A DNA stretch of 64,000 bases. It comes from Plumapathes pennacea. Taxonomy: Eukaryota > Cnidaria > Anthozoa > Antipatharia > Myriopathidae. The translations under genes and the position numbers were made by a program. Location: the NCBI GenBank assembly GCA_964036295.1, contig OZ038469.1:186001-250000 (forward strand), given 5' to 3'. The notes below the pieces were generated by a model, which saw nothing but the letters and a program-made list of their open reading frames with translations, was not told the origin of the DNA and did no database searches. Positions 48,271-63,630 of the stretch are shown here, piece after piece (within the stretch, counting starts at the first letter, position 1; each line of letters starts with the position of its first letter).

Positions 48271-49641
48271 GTCACAGCCTGACTCATGGCACAAATTTCC
48301 CACATTGTGGGCCAGCATCATAAATATGTTCTGTATCTGGAATACATGTAAATCTAAGAGAAACTCAGTTCTATGTTATTTTGGTTCATAAATATATCAA
48401 TCCGTACTTAATATATTAACAGATTTTCAACCCAGTATGCATTCAAAATCTGAACTACCTGCATTGGGTATTCAGAAATTCATTATTTTATTGTTTCATT
48501 GTTTGTATGTCTTGCTTCTCAAGATAATTGATCAGCAGTTTTTAAGCAGGTGCTAAAACATTAATGTAAATCTTTTATTTCAATTAGGAGAGGATAAAAA
48601 AGTACATGGGTAAAGTAAAAGAAGCTTCAGAAAAGGAAGAAGGCAAGTATAAAAATCTGTGACATGTGAAAAAGAAAGTATTACAAACAAAGTGTCACTT
48701 AAGGGTACTGTACACTTAGTGGTGCAGATCAAAAGTTGTCCTTTGGAATTTTGCAGGTCTGATGAAGTTCTGGTGTTAATATGCTTAACTTATTTCACAG
48801 CTGCCATTAGGATCGACAGGGGAGCTGCCAAACGATTTGTGAAAAGTGCTCTGTGGGACCCATCAGGTTGGTAAAAAATGAAAATAATGAGACAGTGTGG
48901 GCTGAGCGTCATCATTATTATCAACATTATTGTGTAAAAAGATGATCACAAAATCCAAATAAGGATATCGATTTTCATAGAATTGCCAATAGTTTAGGAA
49001 ATGATATTGGCTTCTATTTAAGGTGGTAGACAACACTGGGCATGTTCTCTGAAAAAATCACAACAAAATAATGATACAGTAATTTCATTACCTGTGATAT
49101 TATAGTAATAGCAAGAAGCAAAAGTAAAATAACTCCTGTTTCTACCTTATTTTATGAGGCTAAAGTTTACATGAGTGCTACATTATATGTGGCTATGTTG
49201 CTATAAAATGGTTCTACTGTTGTGGCCCCCTGTACATGTACAGTTTGTTGTAAACTATAAAATCTATTGATCTTGTTATTCTGCTGTGTGATTAAAACTA
49301 CATTAATCAACATCCTGTGTTACTATAAAATCAAAACTTCAATAATCTACATTGTTTAAACTCTTGGTCATTTAGGGGTAATGTTTAGGAGAAAACAAGG
49401 GACATACATAACTGTATAACAGGTTTCATGATACAGAAAATGAATGTTAATGGACCAGTTAGGTTGTTCCACTTTTAGGAATGTTATTGGAATAGCTTTG
49501 TTTTGCTGGAAAGGATATCTTACAAATAGTTTTGTATTCTCATTTTTAGGGAAGGAAAAGACTCCCAAGAAGTCAGACAAAAGAAAAACGGCTGAAGAGT
49601 CTCCCAAGTCATCAGAAAAGAAGAAGAAGAAAAACAAATAG
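47527..49641 (+). CDS. C1D: C1D nuclear protein, exosome cofactor (Rrp47/Lrp1 family)
   Basis: C1D binds EXOSC10/Rrp6 and helps the nuclear exosome process structured RNAs such as 5.8S rRNA precursors. Six exons: 47527-47676, 47995-48061, 48151-48206, 48588-48642, 48801-48866 and 49550-49641, giving 161 residues. The Sas10/C1D helical core shows [51 protein letters not shown] and RIDRGAAKRFVKSALWDPS. The C-terminus is lysine-rich (EKKKKKNK), as expected for RNA binding and nuclear import. The fourth intron starts GCAAGT, a strong GC-AG donor; a GT donor inside the exon would remove conserved residues. The protein is about 20 residues longer than human C1D (141). Confidence 0.92.
48249..48271. 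repeat. Poly-T run in C1D intron 3
   Basis: About 22 T residues shortly after the donor at 48207; probably length-variable. Confidence 0.9.
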
Positions 49642-49953
49642 TGTGACTTCCATCAAGTTATGGAGACTGAACACTGAATTAATAGTGAGACTTAACAGCT
49701 GCCATCACAAGACGAAGTAATGTTGACATTTAAAATGTTTCTAGTGTGAACAGGACTCCAATGAACATTCAAAGAAACTGTTGTGTTGCTATGGATGTGT
49801 AGTTGTTGTTAGTTGTCCAGTCCGGGCTGGTGTGAATGAGCCCTAAGTAACAGAAGTGACAATATTCAGGGAATACATGTAGGTATTAAAAGTTGATAGG
49901 CCGTGAGGGTAACTACTTGTAGTTTTAGTGATACAACAGGGCTACTTGTTTCT
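49642..49953. other. Convergent spacer, C1D / collagen-Ig gene
   Basis: About 310 bp of 3' UTR from both genes; nothing else recognised. Confidence 0.5.
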
Positions 49954-52550
<2,597 letters not shown>

Positions 52551-53044
52551 TCTGTTTCGTTTGAGCTAACGCGTTTACGAATTTATTGGAAGAAAAGCAA
52601 ATCAACCTTTGAGACGAAATCTTGTTTAGTACTCGCGTAATAATGACACAACCCAGCCTTATAAGAGCAAATGAAGCGCTGAAGCCGAAATGTGATATAA
52701 CCAAAATGTATCCGGTCTCTTCTCACATTTTGGTTTCAGCACTTCCTTGTTTTAATTGAGATAATGTTTCAGTCACGCGAACTGAGTGACAATTTACGCG
52801 CGTTGTAGCGCTGTTATCTGATAGGTTGGCAATTTGACGAGGAGCAGAGATTAAGTGTACTAGCTCCCTTCTTTTATATACCGGCGCTTCTCAGTACAAC
52901 ACACAACACAGCACAGAAATAGTGTAAGGGCATAAATTTCTGATTTGATCAGGTATCGATTGGCATACAATGGAACCTCCCTGAGCGACCACGACTCGGT
53001 CACAAGGCTTTTATTCTATGACTGAGCTCGCACACATCGGTTTG

Positions 53045-53094
<50 letters not shown>

Positions 53095-53239
53095 TTTTTC
53101 CCTGCTCAATGACGGGGAAGCTCGCTTGAGGTGGAGAGACTGGTGCGAGTGTGAATCCAATATGGCGGCGCGCGTGTAAACTTCTCCAACCGGATACAGT
53201 ACAAACCCTACTTTCCGTTTGCATGGTGTCGGTACAAAT
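52551..53239. promoter_or_regulatory. Divergent intergenic region with (TA)n-poly-T
   Basis: 689 bp between divergent start codons; likely holds both promoters. A (TA)n run (53049-53078) goes straight into about 22 T residues. A TATATA at about 52876 lies in less repetitive sequence on the left side. No confident assignment. Confidence 0.45.
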
Positions 53240-56200
53240 ATGTACAGGGTGCTAATTTGTCCGCTCATCCTGAGTGTCCTCGCTGCATCAGCAAGCGAGG
53301 AGGGAGACTGTTCTTGGGTGATTGAACTCGTAAAGAAAGATCAAATGGAGGAAGTAGTACCAACCTTACTCCCCGGAGGGAAATACTTCATACGGATTAG
53401 AATACAATGTGATGGAAAGGTTGGCATACAAGTCAGCTGTTGTGTATTTTGGTTATGAGGTTTTTGCTTCGGTGGTTTTAAAATGATATGGTAACGTGGG
53501 TTGAAAGGTGCGATGCCAACTCTACATTTAAAGAACGTAATATCTCTTGCAGATTGACACAGAGATGTTGAGAAGCCTTGTATTGACAGGAGTTACTCCC
53601 CTGGTTTATGTTGAGTCAAAATACTTTGATGTGGATCAGTATTATTCAGCCGGAACCATTCACCAACTGGTAGCTGCTCTGGTGGAAATGGGAAATTACA
53701 GCTGCAGTGGTGAAAAAGAAAATTCAAACATTCAATACTACAGGTGACGTCTGACTCCCGTGTGCACAATATTGTGTTTTCATATTGCTCAGAAATGTTG
53801 TAAGCGCTGTTAGACAATTAAGTATGGCTTCTATGGTCATTATTTAAGGTCAGTTGTTATTTTTTTGTGATCAAGGAGCTACTGGTAGTCTATTATAACA
53901 ACAATTTTAACTCTCCAGTGAGATCATTTGATGTTGTGAATCTTCTTTTTTCTTTTGTGCAATAGTGGAGAATACCTATGTGGTCAAACTCATTCCACAT
54001 GCTTTCAAACAGGAGGATCTGAACCTGATGATAACTTGGGTTGTTGTGACTGTAGTGATACTGCTTGTACATCTGGTTTGTTTGTGTTTTGTGCTCCTGC
54101 ATGGCTTGTGCCTCTTCCCCTCTCTCAACATGCGCTGAGTATAAACGTGCAGGTTGTAGACACTGGAGCTGGACCATACATTAGACCAGCTGGGTATGTG
54201 AGCTACTTTATGGCTGTCCTTCCTGTACTGTGCTTGCTGTTGGGCCATTTCTGTGTACTCTATTTCTGTACACTGTGTTTGTTTTTTGAATATGTGAGTG
54301 TTCTGTCCTGTGGTACAGTGTGGCTCCTACATTACAGCACAATAGTATTAGCAAATAACTCATTTAGTTGTACTAGTACTGTGCTATGCTATGTGTTCTG
54401 TGATACAGTGCAGAGTACAATAATATTAGCAATACTGAAAAGTTTTGTGCTTCAGTTTGCTGTACTATACTCTGTAGTGCTTCACCATTGTGCTGTGATC
54501 TCTTTTTTCTTGAACTCATTTGTTGTATAATTTACTGATCATGTGTCCCCACTTTAGGTGTGATTTCCATGTCGATGGGTTCTACAGTGTAACAAATGGT
54601 GTAGCAAAACATGTGCTTGGTCAGGACACACACCAACTTGTGACTGTCCAAGTAGCAGCTGGTGTCAACTGTCAGCTAAGCCTCACTCCTGTGTGTTTCT
54701 ATGGAGGACCACACATGTCAGACTTCATCCTCTACTCCAGCTCAGAGTTTGCATCGATAAAGGTGCTAAAGGTGAGAAATAATAAGACTGACACCAGAGC
54801 AAAGTGGTTTTGATGTCAGGTACTTACAGATGTCAAAGAGATTTTCAATTACTTGGTGTGATCTCAGTGAACGAAGGTGTATTTTGAAGGAAACTACATG
54901 CATAGCTTAGCATTATGTTATCGGAGGCATCACAAAGCTGATGAAGCATAGGGTTAGGGTTATCTTATCAATTTACTGGTTAATATATTATACATTTATC
55001 TTTACACTGATGTAGAACTAGTCCTCACAGGGACTAACTTATTGTAGTTAAAACTGATGAAGCTAATGCTTATGACCACCACTCACCAGAAGCTAAAGCT
55101 GAAAACATCATTTATGCTCTATTCACAGCCTTAGCATACCAGCAGTTACATCAAGCTTTTGTTGATGGATTGCACTGAGCATAATATGTTATCTGGCGTT
55201 AGTTCTGTTGTCATTCTTTTTTATGATGTTGATTAGCGACATTCAGTGAGTGAATCGTTTTCTTCAGGTGTCAGAACAGAGTAAAAGTGTGAGCGTTTGC
55301 AGCCAGCAGTTGTCATCTGATGTGATTAAGGGAACATTGTCTTTACCTGACAGAGTTCTCACCAACACTCCGGTACGTAGTCACGTTTTAAGAAGCGTGC
55401 ACGCAATAAAATATTTACATAACTTAAAGTTTACAAAATCAAAATATGACCTAACCCACATAATGCATTTTACTTGCAGTCTGGTGTTTACGAGGTGCAA
55501 AGCAATATCCGAGGAAATCCAGAATATACTGGTATGTAATAAATCAGACAGACAAGAAAAAGATGAAATAATTGAAGGTTGTAGAACGTTTGACAGTTTT
55601 ATTGTTTCATTTTGTAGGGTCTCGCGTGAGTGTTCTGCCGCGGTGTGTGTTGAGCTTGGCAGGACCAGTGCAGTCTCAAGTTCTTTCCGTTGTTGTACTC
55701 GCTCTGGGAGACGCACAGGATCAGGAGAGGGTGTTTGTTGCGACAACAGAACAAGGTGAGAAAAAGTCCAAGCAAAACCAAACTCCTTAAAACAAATATT
55801 AAGCCCAGATGCGGCTTAACAGTGTCATGATATTGTAACGAGCCTCAGTCAAGACAGTCAAGAGTTTAGTTTTCTGTTTGCCTTAATGTTATTTGTAAAT
55901 TTCTGCAGATCAGCCGTTGAACTTCACCGAACTGCGGGATGCTCATGACCGCAACGCTTGTCAGTTCCTCAAAGCCGCGCTGCAGGAAGAAGGTCAGCGC
56001 ACTTTGCACTACTCAGTCACTGAATTGTTCACATTTTACGCAATATAGGTTAGTTCTCAGACCACACGCATCTAAACAGGGAAAGAAACAACAGTAGTTC
56101 GTCCCTTGGTTTATTTTTGATGACTGTTTATACTTGTTGTTGTTTACAGGCGCGTGGTCATGTCGAGTCGTGTCAGGTAGCATCAGTGGTTCCTCACCAG

Positions 56201-59200
56201 TCTTGTTTGTGATTTTGGTACACGCGCAGGGTGCTTACACAGCGGGATTTCATCTGTTGCAGTTTTCAGGTCAGTAAGTACTGTCGCCCTCGTCTCTGTG
56301 CTGTTGACGCGCACATGACAGTTTGCTATTTTCTTCCTCAGAAGCCGCCGGACCAGGTTGGGTTAAACTGCAGTCATCCCTCTCTGTCGCGCCGGCTTTA
56401 TCTCGTCCCTTGACGCTGTCCGGTATCTCATTTGCTGCCGCCGTCACTAAGAGTTTGTTTCTGTGGGGAAGCGCCTTACTTTACAGGTAATTAGTTCAGT
56501 AGCGGGTAAATTATTTCGGTTATCTGTGGTAAGAGAATGCTCGATGTTTTCCTGTTATTCACCATGCAGCCCAAAAGGCGCAGCAAACCAAAACAATTAC
56601 GTATACACGATTATTGATTTCGTCAGGAATCACGCAGACATTTCTGTACCTTGTTGTTGGTCAATGAAACACAGGCTGTGCACGCTCAGGAAAGATAGAC
56701 CCAAGCCCGTCGGATGTAAGTTTGAGTCTGATCTGAACTTTTCTGTTGCTTCAGTCCTGATGGCGGAACGTCTGTTGACTGGCTGACAGGATATGATGGA
56801 GAGTCCACCATCACTGTGTTCACGAGCTCCTCGCGGGACGGCAGTTACGCGTTTCTTACAGAGCTGCAGGAGGTATTATACTAAACACAATGTCAGACGA
56901 GTATTTATTGTCGTTGAGGGCAATATATCACTGTGTTAAGCGGCTTTACTTCAACTCAGAACTTGTGACAACTTTGTTAGTGCGCGTTGACAATTCTTCA
57001 TTTTCATCACTCGAAAAAGATTAAACAATAGAGTAATTCATAAGAACTTGCCTTTCTACTAACACGTGATTAATTCTGCAGCTATGGATTGGTCAGATTG
57101 GCTCCCCTAGCGTGCGACGTTTGAACGATAATTCGGGCGTCTGGCCACTGACCCGGAATACCGTGCTCACCGTGTTTTTTGATTCACAAGGAAAATTGCA
57201 GCAGGTAGCAGTTATTTTCACGCATTACTTTGTCCCGTTTATTCGTCTCGTATCTCATGTTCTGTCTTCTCAAATCTTCTGTTGTTGTTGTTGTTGCTGT
57301 TGTTTTTATTGTTGTTTTTGTGTTACTCTCCGCAGCTTGTGGCACAGAACAGTTCAGCAGCTGGCACGGATTGCGTGTCACGTGTTCAAGTTCCCGCTGC
57401 CGATATTGTCGTTCAACAAATCTTTCTAAGAAAAAGAAACGAAAACCTCCAGGCATCACTGGGAGCTCCAGATAACTCGTCATGTGACTCGCAGAGTCCA
57501 GAGCCCAAGCTTCTCACCGAACGAACTTGTCCGTTTGCGACTATTCGCTTCCAGGCCCCGCACGGCATCACAGTGCACCGGAAGTGTGAGCACCGCTTTG
57601 AGCCTTCAGTATTTATGGACGGAAGTCTAATTCAATCTAAATCAAGCGTCCTCAATTACTTTGCGTTAGTGGAGCGAACTGTAAACCAAGAATGTGGAGG
57701 TGACACAAAAACGAGCAGCGGAGTCACGGAGGAGAACAAGTTCCCGGAGCAGATTTACTTGGGTCGCTCAGAGGTCTATCGGTTTACTCTCTATTTGTAT
57801 CTCGATCTGGATTATTTGGTTGGTAAGTGTTGCATGTTGTAATTTTGTAGAGGGGCATGTTTTCACTGCTTCATTTGTACGTTGCTGTTGTAGTTCTGTA
57901 TAAGGGCATGTTTGCACTGTTACCTAAGGTTTGTCATTCTTTTTTCCTTCTTAATTCTTCCTCCCCTTTTCTTCTCTTTGTTTTGTTTGCTTGTGTACGT
58001 CTTCTTTTGTTTGTTTGTTTGTTGGTTTACGTCCCTTCGTTTCTTGTTGTTTATTTGTTTGTTTTTGGTGCACGTCCTTTGTTTCCTGTTGTTGATTTGT
58101 TTGTTTGTTTGTTTATATTAGACACTAGCTGGCATGCATGGTCTTTGGATCATCTGCACGTGGCCTTGCACCTGTCAGACGCCAGGCTGTTGAATTTCAG
58201 CGCTCAGCGAACGGAGCTGGTGCAGCAGAAAGCGGTCAAATACGAGGTGAGACACTTCATAACAGCATACATGAAGTACCAGGCGAGACATTTCATACCA
58301 ACAAAGAAACGCTTGGACTAGATCGTTGTTCCGCAGTATATTGTGTTCATTTCTGTGCGCAGATTGTGGTGCAGGACGCTGGGAAACAGTTCCGACAATA
58401 TCCTCCAGGTGAAGGGTCTATTCCAGCATCGCTGCACTTACAGGTAAAACAGCACGGGCAGTGTGAAGGCAGTTAAGGCACTTGACTGTGGAAGGATCTA
58501 AATTGTGAAGTTGGTACAAGTTTGATATCCTTTATCTTATCCCCTTATATTCGGCGTGTTCATTTTAGGTGTGGAATTCTGCTCTGTCTTGCACTGCGAG
58601 TTCTATTAATGGAGAACTGTTTGAGGTATCGACTCATCATTCAGTTGCCTTGTGTTGTTTGCTATTGGTTAACGTACATTTGAAATATCTGTGATACGAG
58701 TTTGTCGTGGAATTCTCCAGTCTTTAAGTCTAGTCCAACACTTTCTATTTCTTGTGATCTTTTCCTGCTCAATGTTCTTTTGTTGTCAGTGTTTATCGTC
58801 GACGTTGTGACGTTGTGATGGCCATCTTTGCTGCCCGCCTTCCGTTCCGCAGTGTCGTTATTGTTCGTCTTGCTTGTTGTTGTTGTTAGTTGGTAATAAC
58901 GAAGTTTTTGTCGATTGTGCTTGCTGTCGTTGCAGGGTTCACATATTTTGACTTTCCTTCTTGGTTGTCCTGCTGGAAGAAAGGTTGTGTTTGACGCCGA
59001 CGCAAGCAAAGCCGCGTCTGGAAAGAGTCAGTTCTGTTCTGATGAACCAGGCGTGCCATGCTTCCTGTTTGAGCGAAGTAAGTTAAAAGATTTGCTCTTT
59101 AAAAACAAACACTTTGTGAAGTGTAGTGTATTTTTCGTCCATTTTGTTCTCTTCATGACTCGTGTCGAGCTTTGTCAGTTCTGCTGCACTCTTTGAAGGT

Positions 59201-60941
59201 ATATATCTTCGTGCACTGGGTGCCTTTCAAAGGGTCATTTTTCTGTTTCATTGCAGCTTTCCTGCCCGTCTTTATGCTCGTGGACCTGGTAGCAGGACAG
59301 ATCAGTCAGTTTACTGCCAACTACACGCTTAAGGTTGTTGGCGGAGGAGCTGGCTTGAGTTCAGTTAGAGATTACACACAGGAAGAGCAGGAGACATACA
59401 ACTACAGGAAGTCAGGGTTAGATGTTGATCAACATAGAGCTTCTCCTAGAGTTCAGTTAGAGATTACACACAGGAAGAGCAGGAGACGTACAACTACAGG
59501 AAGTCAGGACAGGATTTAGCATAAAATACTAATGTATTATCATTATAGAGTGGTGACTACCTATAGCGTGTTCACTTCACACGATGTTGTGTTTATGCAG
59601 GTCTAGCGCTTCTCTTGTTTGGGCTGCAAAGGAGAAGTCGCTTGGAACAAGGCCGGTTTTTAACTCGTCTACCAACGCAATCAGGTAATAAGGAACTGGG
59701 ACAAAACTGTTAAATCTCTCCTCCTCTTCCCCTCCCCCACCGGCGTGTGTTTTGATGCCGTTGTGTTTTGTTTTCAGTTGGCTCTGCGGTTCTCGTAGCG
59801 CGTGTGGTGATATCAGTCCCAAGTTCCCGCATAATGCCGAGTATTACTTGAAGCTGGAGTTTTCCAACAGGTTGTGTGCACGTCGTGGTTTGTTTCCTCA
59901 GTCATTTGAGTCTTGGTGAAGTAAATTCTCTCTTGTTATTATTATTATTTTTTTTCAGAGAAGTGGGCATGCGTTCGTCCAACTGCGAGTTCACCACAAG
60001 GTTCATTATCCGAGTACACGGCCTGCCCCCGGGCTCCCTGCACCCCTCCTCAATTATTGTGTTGGTGAGTTCCATCAAAGTCACGTAAAACACAATGTCA
60101 CGTGTACCTATCCGAGTATATCGCTTCGGAATTATTGAATACCCGAAAAATTGAAAGACGAATTGGTGATACTTCAAATTTCAGAAATAACACTGCCATA
60201 TTTTTCAAACATGTGCGTGCTTGACGGTGCAGAACCAAGTGACCCATCGTGTAACAAAAGTGTGATGTCATCAGTCCTGTATAGGTATCTTGGCAACGGT
60301 GATCCTGTGCTTGTTCGCTTTAAAGAGGGAGGATGCCCGGCTGCTCAAGCTGTTTAAGAGACTGGGCTCTGCCTTCTGTGGTCACGTGTCCAAGAAGGTG
60401 GATGTCGCGCGTGTTCGCGTAAGGCGCTGGAATAACCGTAAAACGGGGACTGGTGACGTGGAGCTGGCACAAATAAGGAAAAGTGAGTCGTTTTACACGT
60501 GCGTTACACGTGTATTTCACTTGTTGTGTCCGTGATTACCGTCAGAACTTTGCACAAGGTTCTTTTTGTCTTCCACCCCCAAACACAATCTAGAAGTAGC
60601 TCACTTGAAGAGTTCAAGTAACAAGATATAAGATTATCGATCGTTTGGTGACTTTTCTTGGCTCTAATTGCACTACGTTCATCATGTAAGCTTTGTGCTT
60701 TCGGAACCGGCTTTGGTAAATAGTCAAAAACTGGACTGGGAGCGGGAGCTGAATGCTGTAATCTTGACTACACGCCACGTTTAAACGTGAGGAGTTTGGT
60801 GCAGCTCGTTGACTCTGCAGTTTTCTGTTTTTGTTTGCAGCTTCGCCTTCTCTTCCGTGCGACGCCATTCCAGTTGGAGATAATGAAGTCGACGACCACA
60901 AACTCACAAGCGACCTGACGCAGTTTCCCGCTCACGCCTGA
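53240..60941 (+). CDS. CATSPERG: CatSper auxiliary subunit, gamma-like
   Basis: CatSper is the sperm calcium channel; gamma is one of its large single-pass auxiliary subunits. About 23 exons join in frame from 53240 to a TGA at 60939. A signal peptide (MYRVLICPLILSVLAASA) is followed by a Cys-rich N-terminus (GDCSWVIEL, CCDCSDTAC) and a propeller-like middle (TELQELWIGQIGSP). A membrane-proximal region has LGCPAGRKV, GVPCFLF and NYTLKVVGGG. One membrane helix (SIIVLSCIGILATVILCLF) sits near the C-terminus, before a basic cytoplasmic tail ending LTQFPAHA. The architecture fits CatSper beta, gamma, delta and epsilon; gamma is favoured by the N-terminus, not proven. The start is the first in-frame ATG; a frame from 53219 opens with TTG. 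The membrane exon starts at 60275, as a nearer AG breaks the frame. Confidence 0.68.
58003..58117. repeat. T-rich (TTTG)n tract in CatSper-gamma intron
   Basis: Blocks of TTTGTTTGTTTG separated by TTCCTGTTG or similar; two longer segments (58004-58050 and 58080-58115) resemble each other. Open frames here are spurious. Confidence 0.75.
59357..59508 (+). repeat. 60-bp duplication of the end of a CatSper-gamma exon
   Basis: The last 60 bases of the exon ending at 59416 recur at 59449-59508 with a single mismatch (GACATAC versus GACGTAC). The first copy keeps the donor (AGG|GTTAGA); the second is followed by ACAGG and lacks it. Confidence 0.9.
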
Positions 60942-61512
60942 TGCAGCGGTGACGTCATTACTTTTAGCTGAAAAACAATCTTCTCTTGTATGCCTGCCAG
61001 TCGGAACTGCGAGGGCTTGCGAGTCGGACCGAACCGACCCAAACCCGACCGACTCGAACCGAACCGAACCGAACCGTGTGATGCCGGAAACGGTCAGTTT
61101 AGTTATGAGCAACACGTTGGCTTCGCATGAACCTTTCTGCAGATCATTTTCAAAGCACAGCGTTCTTTTTCTGGGACATTTGAAGCGTTTATAAATGTGT
61201 CAGTCATATTTTTAGCGTAGATATATTTTGATCTTCTTTAATAGACATTTTCAGTTTGTGTGGTTCAATAAATAGCTTGACCTGTTGCTTGACGGCTATA
61301 AAATTACTCAAGTTTGTGAGAAGTGAGCTCACAGTGGCATCACTACTTTGACTGGCTTGACACCTGGCAGTCCCTTCCCTACCCCCCTGGCTTGGAGTGT
61401 GCAGAAAAGGCCTGGTGACCAAGGGGTTGGAATGGCCGGCTTGTTACACGTCGGCGTGATATGAGTTCTGCACCTCAATTACCTCTTCTGTTTTATTTAT
61501 AGTTCACACAAT
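60942..61512. other. Spacer between CatSper-gamma and GALNT genes
   Basis: About 570 bp with the CatSper gene 3' UTR and the GALNT promoter. Contains the GAACC repeat at 61024-61077. Nothing else recognised. Confidence 0.5.
61024..61077. repeat. (GAACC)n pentanucleotide repeat
   Basis: Diverged then perfect GAACC units; the last four are exact. Confidence 0.85.
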
Positions 61513-63630
61513 ATGGGTCTTTTAAAACGTAGGAAACTAATTTTATTTGTGTTAGTGTTAGTCTGGCTTAGCGGATTGTATTATTTTCTGGTGCCACTTA
61601 TGGGCAAAGAAGACCACAACACTGAGGAACTGATAGCAAAGCACGAGGTTCCACGAGATGACACCGATCAGAAGGTACTTAACTTTGTCACTTTACATTT
61701 TACAAGTAGTTGAATATAGAAGGCATTGTGATATTTACCCGAAAGCATGAGGGAGGCTGTTTTCGTCTCAAACAACTGGTGATCATATTGTATTGATGTC
61801 ATGTTTTGGCAGGACGCAAAGACACTTGAAGAGAGTGTTCAGGATACTAGAAAGTTCAGCGATTTCGATGTACAGAAGTATCTATCTGGAGATAAAGTTG
61901 GAGAAGGGGAGGATAAATACATGAAAAACGCATATAATCAAGAGGCTAGCGACAAACTCGCATTTGACAGAGAAGTGCCCGATGTTCGCCATTCAGAGTG
62001 AGTAGACTAGAAATCACAAGTATCAGGTTTAACGAGGCGACCGTCTGTTTTCTATAGTTTGTACACACGTAAAAGTAATGTGTGTTATTTTTTAATGGAC
62101 CGCCTTTGTGTTTGGTGTTTATTGCTGTTCTTGTTATACTTTTGTATAGCAACGCGTGAAATCACTAAGGATATACTTACCGTAAACTTCAATTATCGAC
62201 CTTGCCAGACGGACAAGGTTATGCTTCAGTATCTAATGCATAAAATAGATAGCTGTTTAAAATATACTACTTGTTTTTTTCTAGTCAGTTATTTTTTTCA
62301 TAAATTTTCCAGCTTTGATGTTGACTATAATATATCTCCCTGCCCAACCCCTTTGTAAATGTGGAAAGGTTAGAGACACAGCAGAATCCGAAGTGCGCTG
62401 TGAAAAATATAATACAGTAAGCAGTGCTGCCAAATATCTTTTTCCTTTTATCTCATATTTTCTTTGTCAGGTGTCGAGGAAGGTCCTGGCCACCTGAGGG
62501 TCTACCAACGACTACTGTAATCATTTGCTTCCACAACGAGGGCAGATCAGCGCTGTTACGAACTGTAGTTAGGTAAGGCACACAATATACATACTGTATT
62601 GTAATCATACATGTAACATTATTAACATAATGGATATAAGGCACTGTACAATATGACAATGACCCAGATATTTTGGCTGGCCAAACCTCATTATTGTGGT
62701 TTGAGGAATTTTTTATTTCAGCTTCTATTTCAATAATATTACCTATGAGAGCAAGACAGTGTTCCAGTACTTTGCTTAATGTAATATTTTGTTGTTGTTG
62801 TTGAAACAGCACACTAAAGAGAAGCCCTCCTGAATTATTGAAAGAAATCATTCTTGTGGACGACTTTAGCAACAACCGTAAGTATTGTTTTTATTATATA
62901 CACAAGAGATTATCATGCAGCCAAAATAAAATGTGTTAGTGAACTACTGCAGATCTCAAAATACAAGTAATGATAATTTTCACTAATGCTCACTTGATGG
63001 GTATTTCAGCTTCTGATGGGCAGTTATTGGCTCAGCTGCCAAAAGTGAAGGTGTTAAGAAATGAGCAAAGAGAAGGTAAAGTTATAAAACGTCCTTTAGA
63101 GTTTGTACCTTGTTTGTCCTGCAGTGATTTATACAGTTGCTGTTAAATTGAGAGATGCAGAATGATGTACTGCAAGGGTGGTCATTAAGTCTGTACATTT
63201 TGACTTAGTTTGCACAAACATGTCACTTAAAATAATATTAGAAATTTTAGGGACTTTTTGCTATAATCTGCCCAGGTTTTTCTTGATGGGTTCAATCTCC
63301 AGGCAACTATAGTTTCTCTTTCTTGTACCTGCATTTTAGTTTCAGGAGTTCTAGAGTTAAATCACAATAAGTCTTGACTTAGGGAAATGAGCAACTGCTT
63401 CTGGACATGTAATATTTGCCTTGGTGTTGTATTGTTTGTGTCTAGGATTGCAGATGCACTCTCGGGTTGCCATGTACAGTAGTTCATATTTGTTTTGTTT
63501 GTCTCCAGGACTGATGCGCTCCCGGGTCAGGGGTGCAGATGTAGCTGAAGGAGATGTGTTGACCTTTCTTGACAGTCATTGTGAGTGTAATCACCACTGG
63601 CTGGAGCCCTTATTGGAGGCCATTCAACAG
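61513..63630 (+). CDS. GALNT2: Polypeptide N-acetylgalactosaminyltransferase, GALNT2-like (partial, runs off right edge)
   Basis: Golgi enzyme that transfers GalNAc from UDP-GalNAc to Ser/Thr, starting mucin-type O-glycans; GT27 family. Six exons are visible: 61513-61674, 61813-61997, 62471-62572, 62810-62877, 63010-63075 and 63509-63630; the rest lies beyond the window. The start gives a short basic cytoplasmic segment and a signal anchor ([19 protein letters not shown]), a type II topology. The stem contains [20 protein letters not shown]. The GT-A domain begins with [21 protein letters not shown], and the metal-binding DSH motif appears in [20 protein letters not shown]. These stretches match GALNT2 more closely than other isoforms I recall; GALNT14/16 are alternatives. 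The lectin domain is not in view. Confidence 0.9.

Noticed and set aside
54076-54130. Possible extra intron in CatSper-gamma after CCDCSDTACTSG
   Set aside because: A GT follows, but no acceptor restores the downstream frame, and the region reads through in frame.
54220-54530. Hydrophobic open frame suggesting several membrane helices
   Set aside because: It is intron sequence after the donor at 54194; the next conserved exon begins at 54558.
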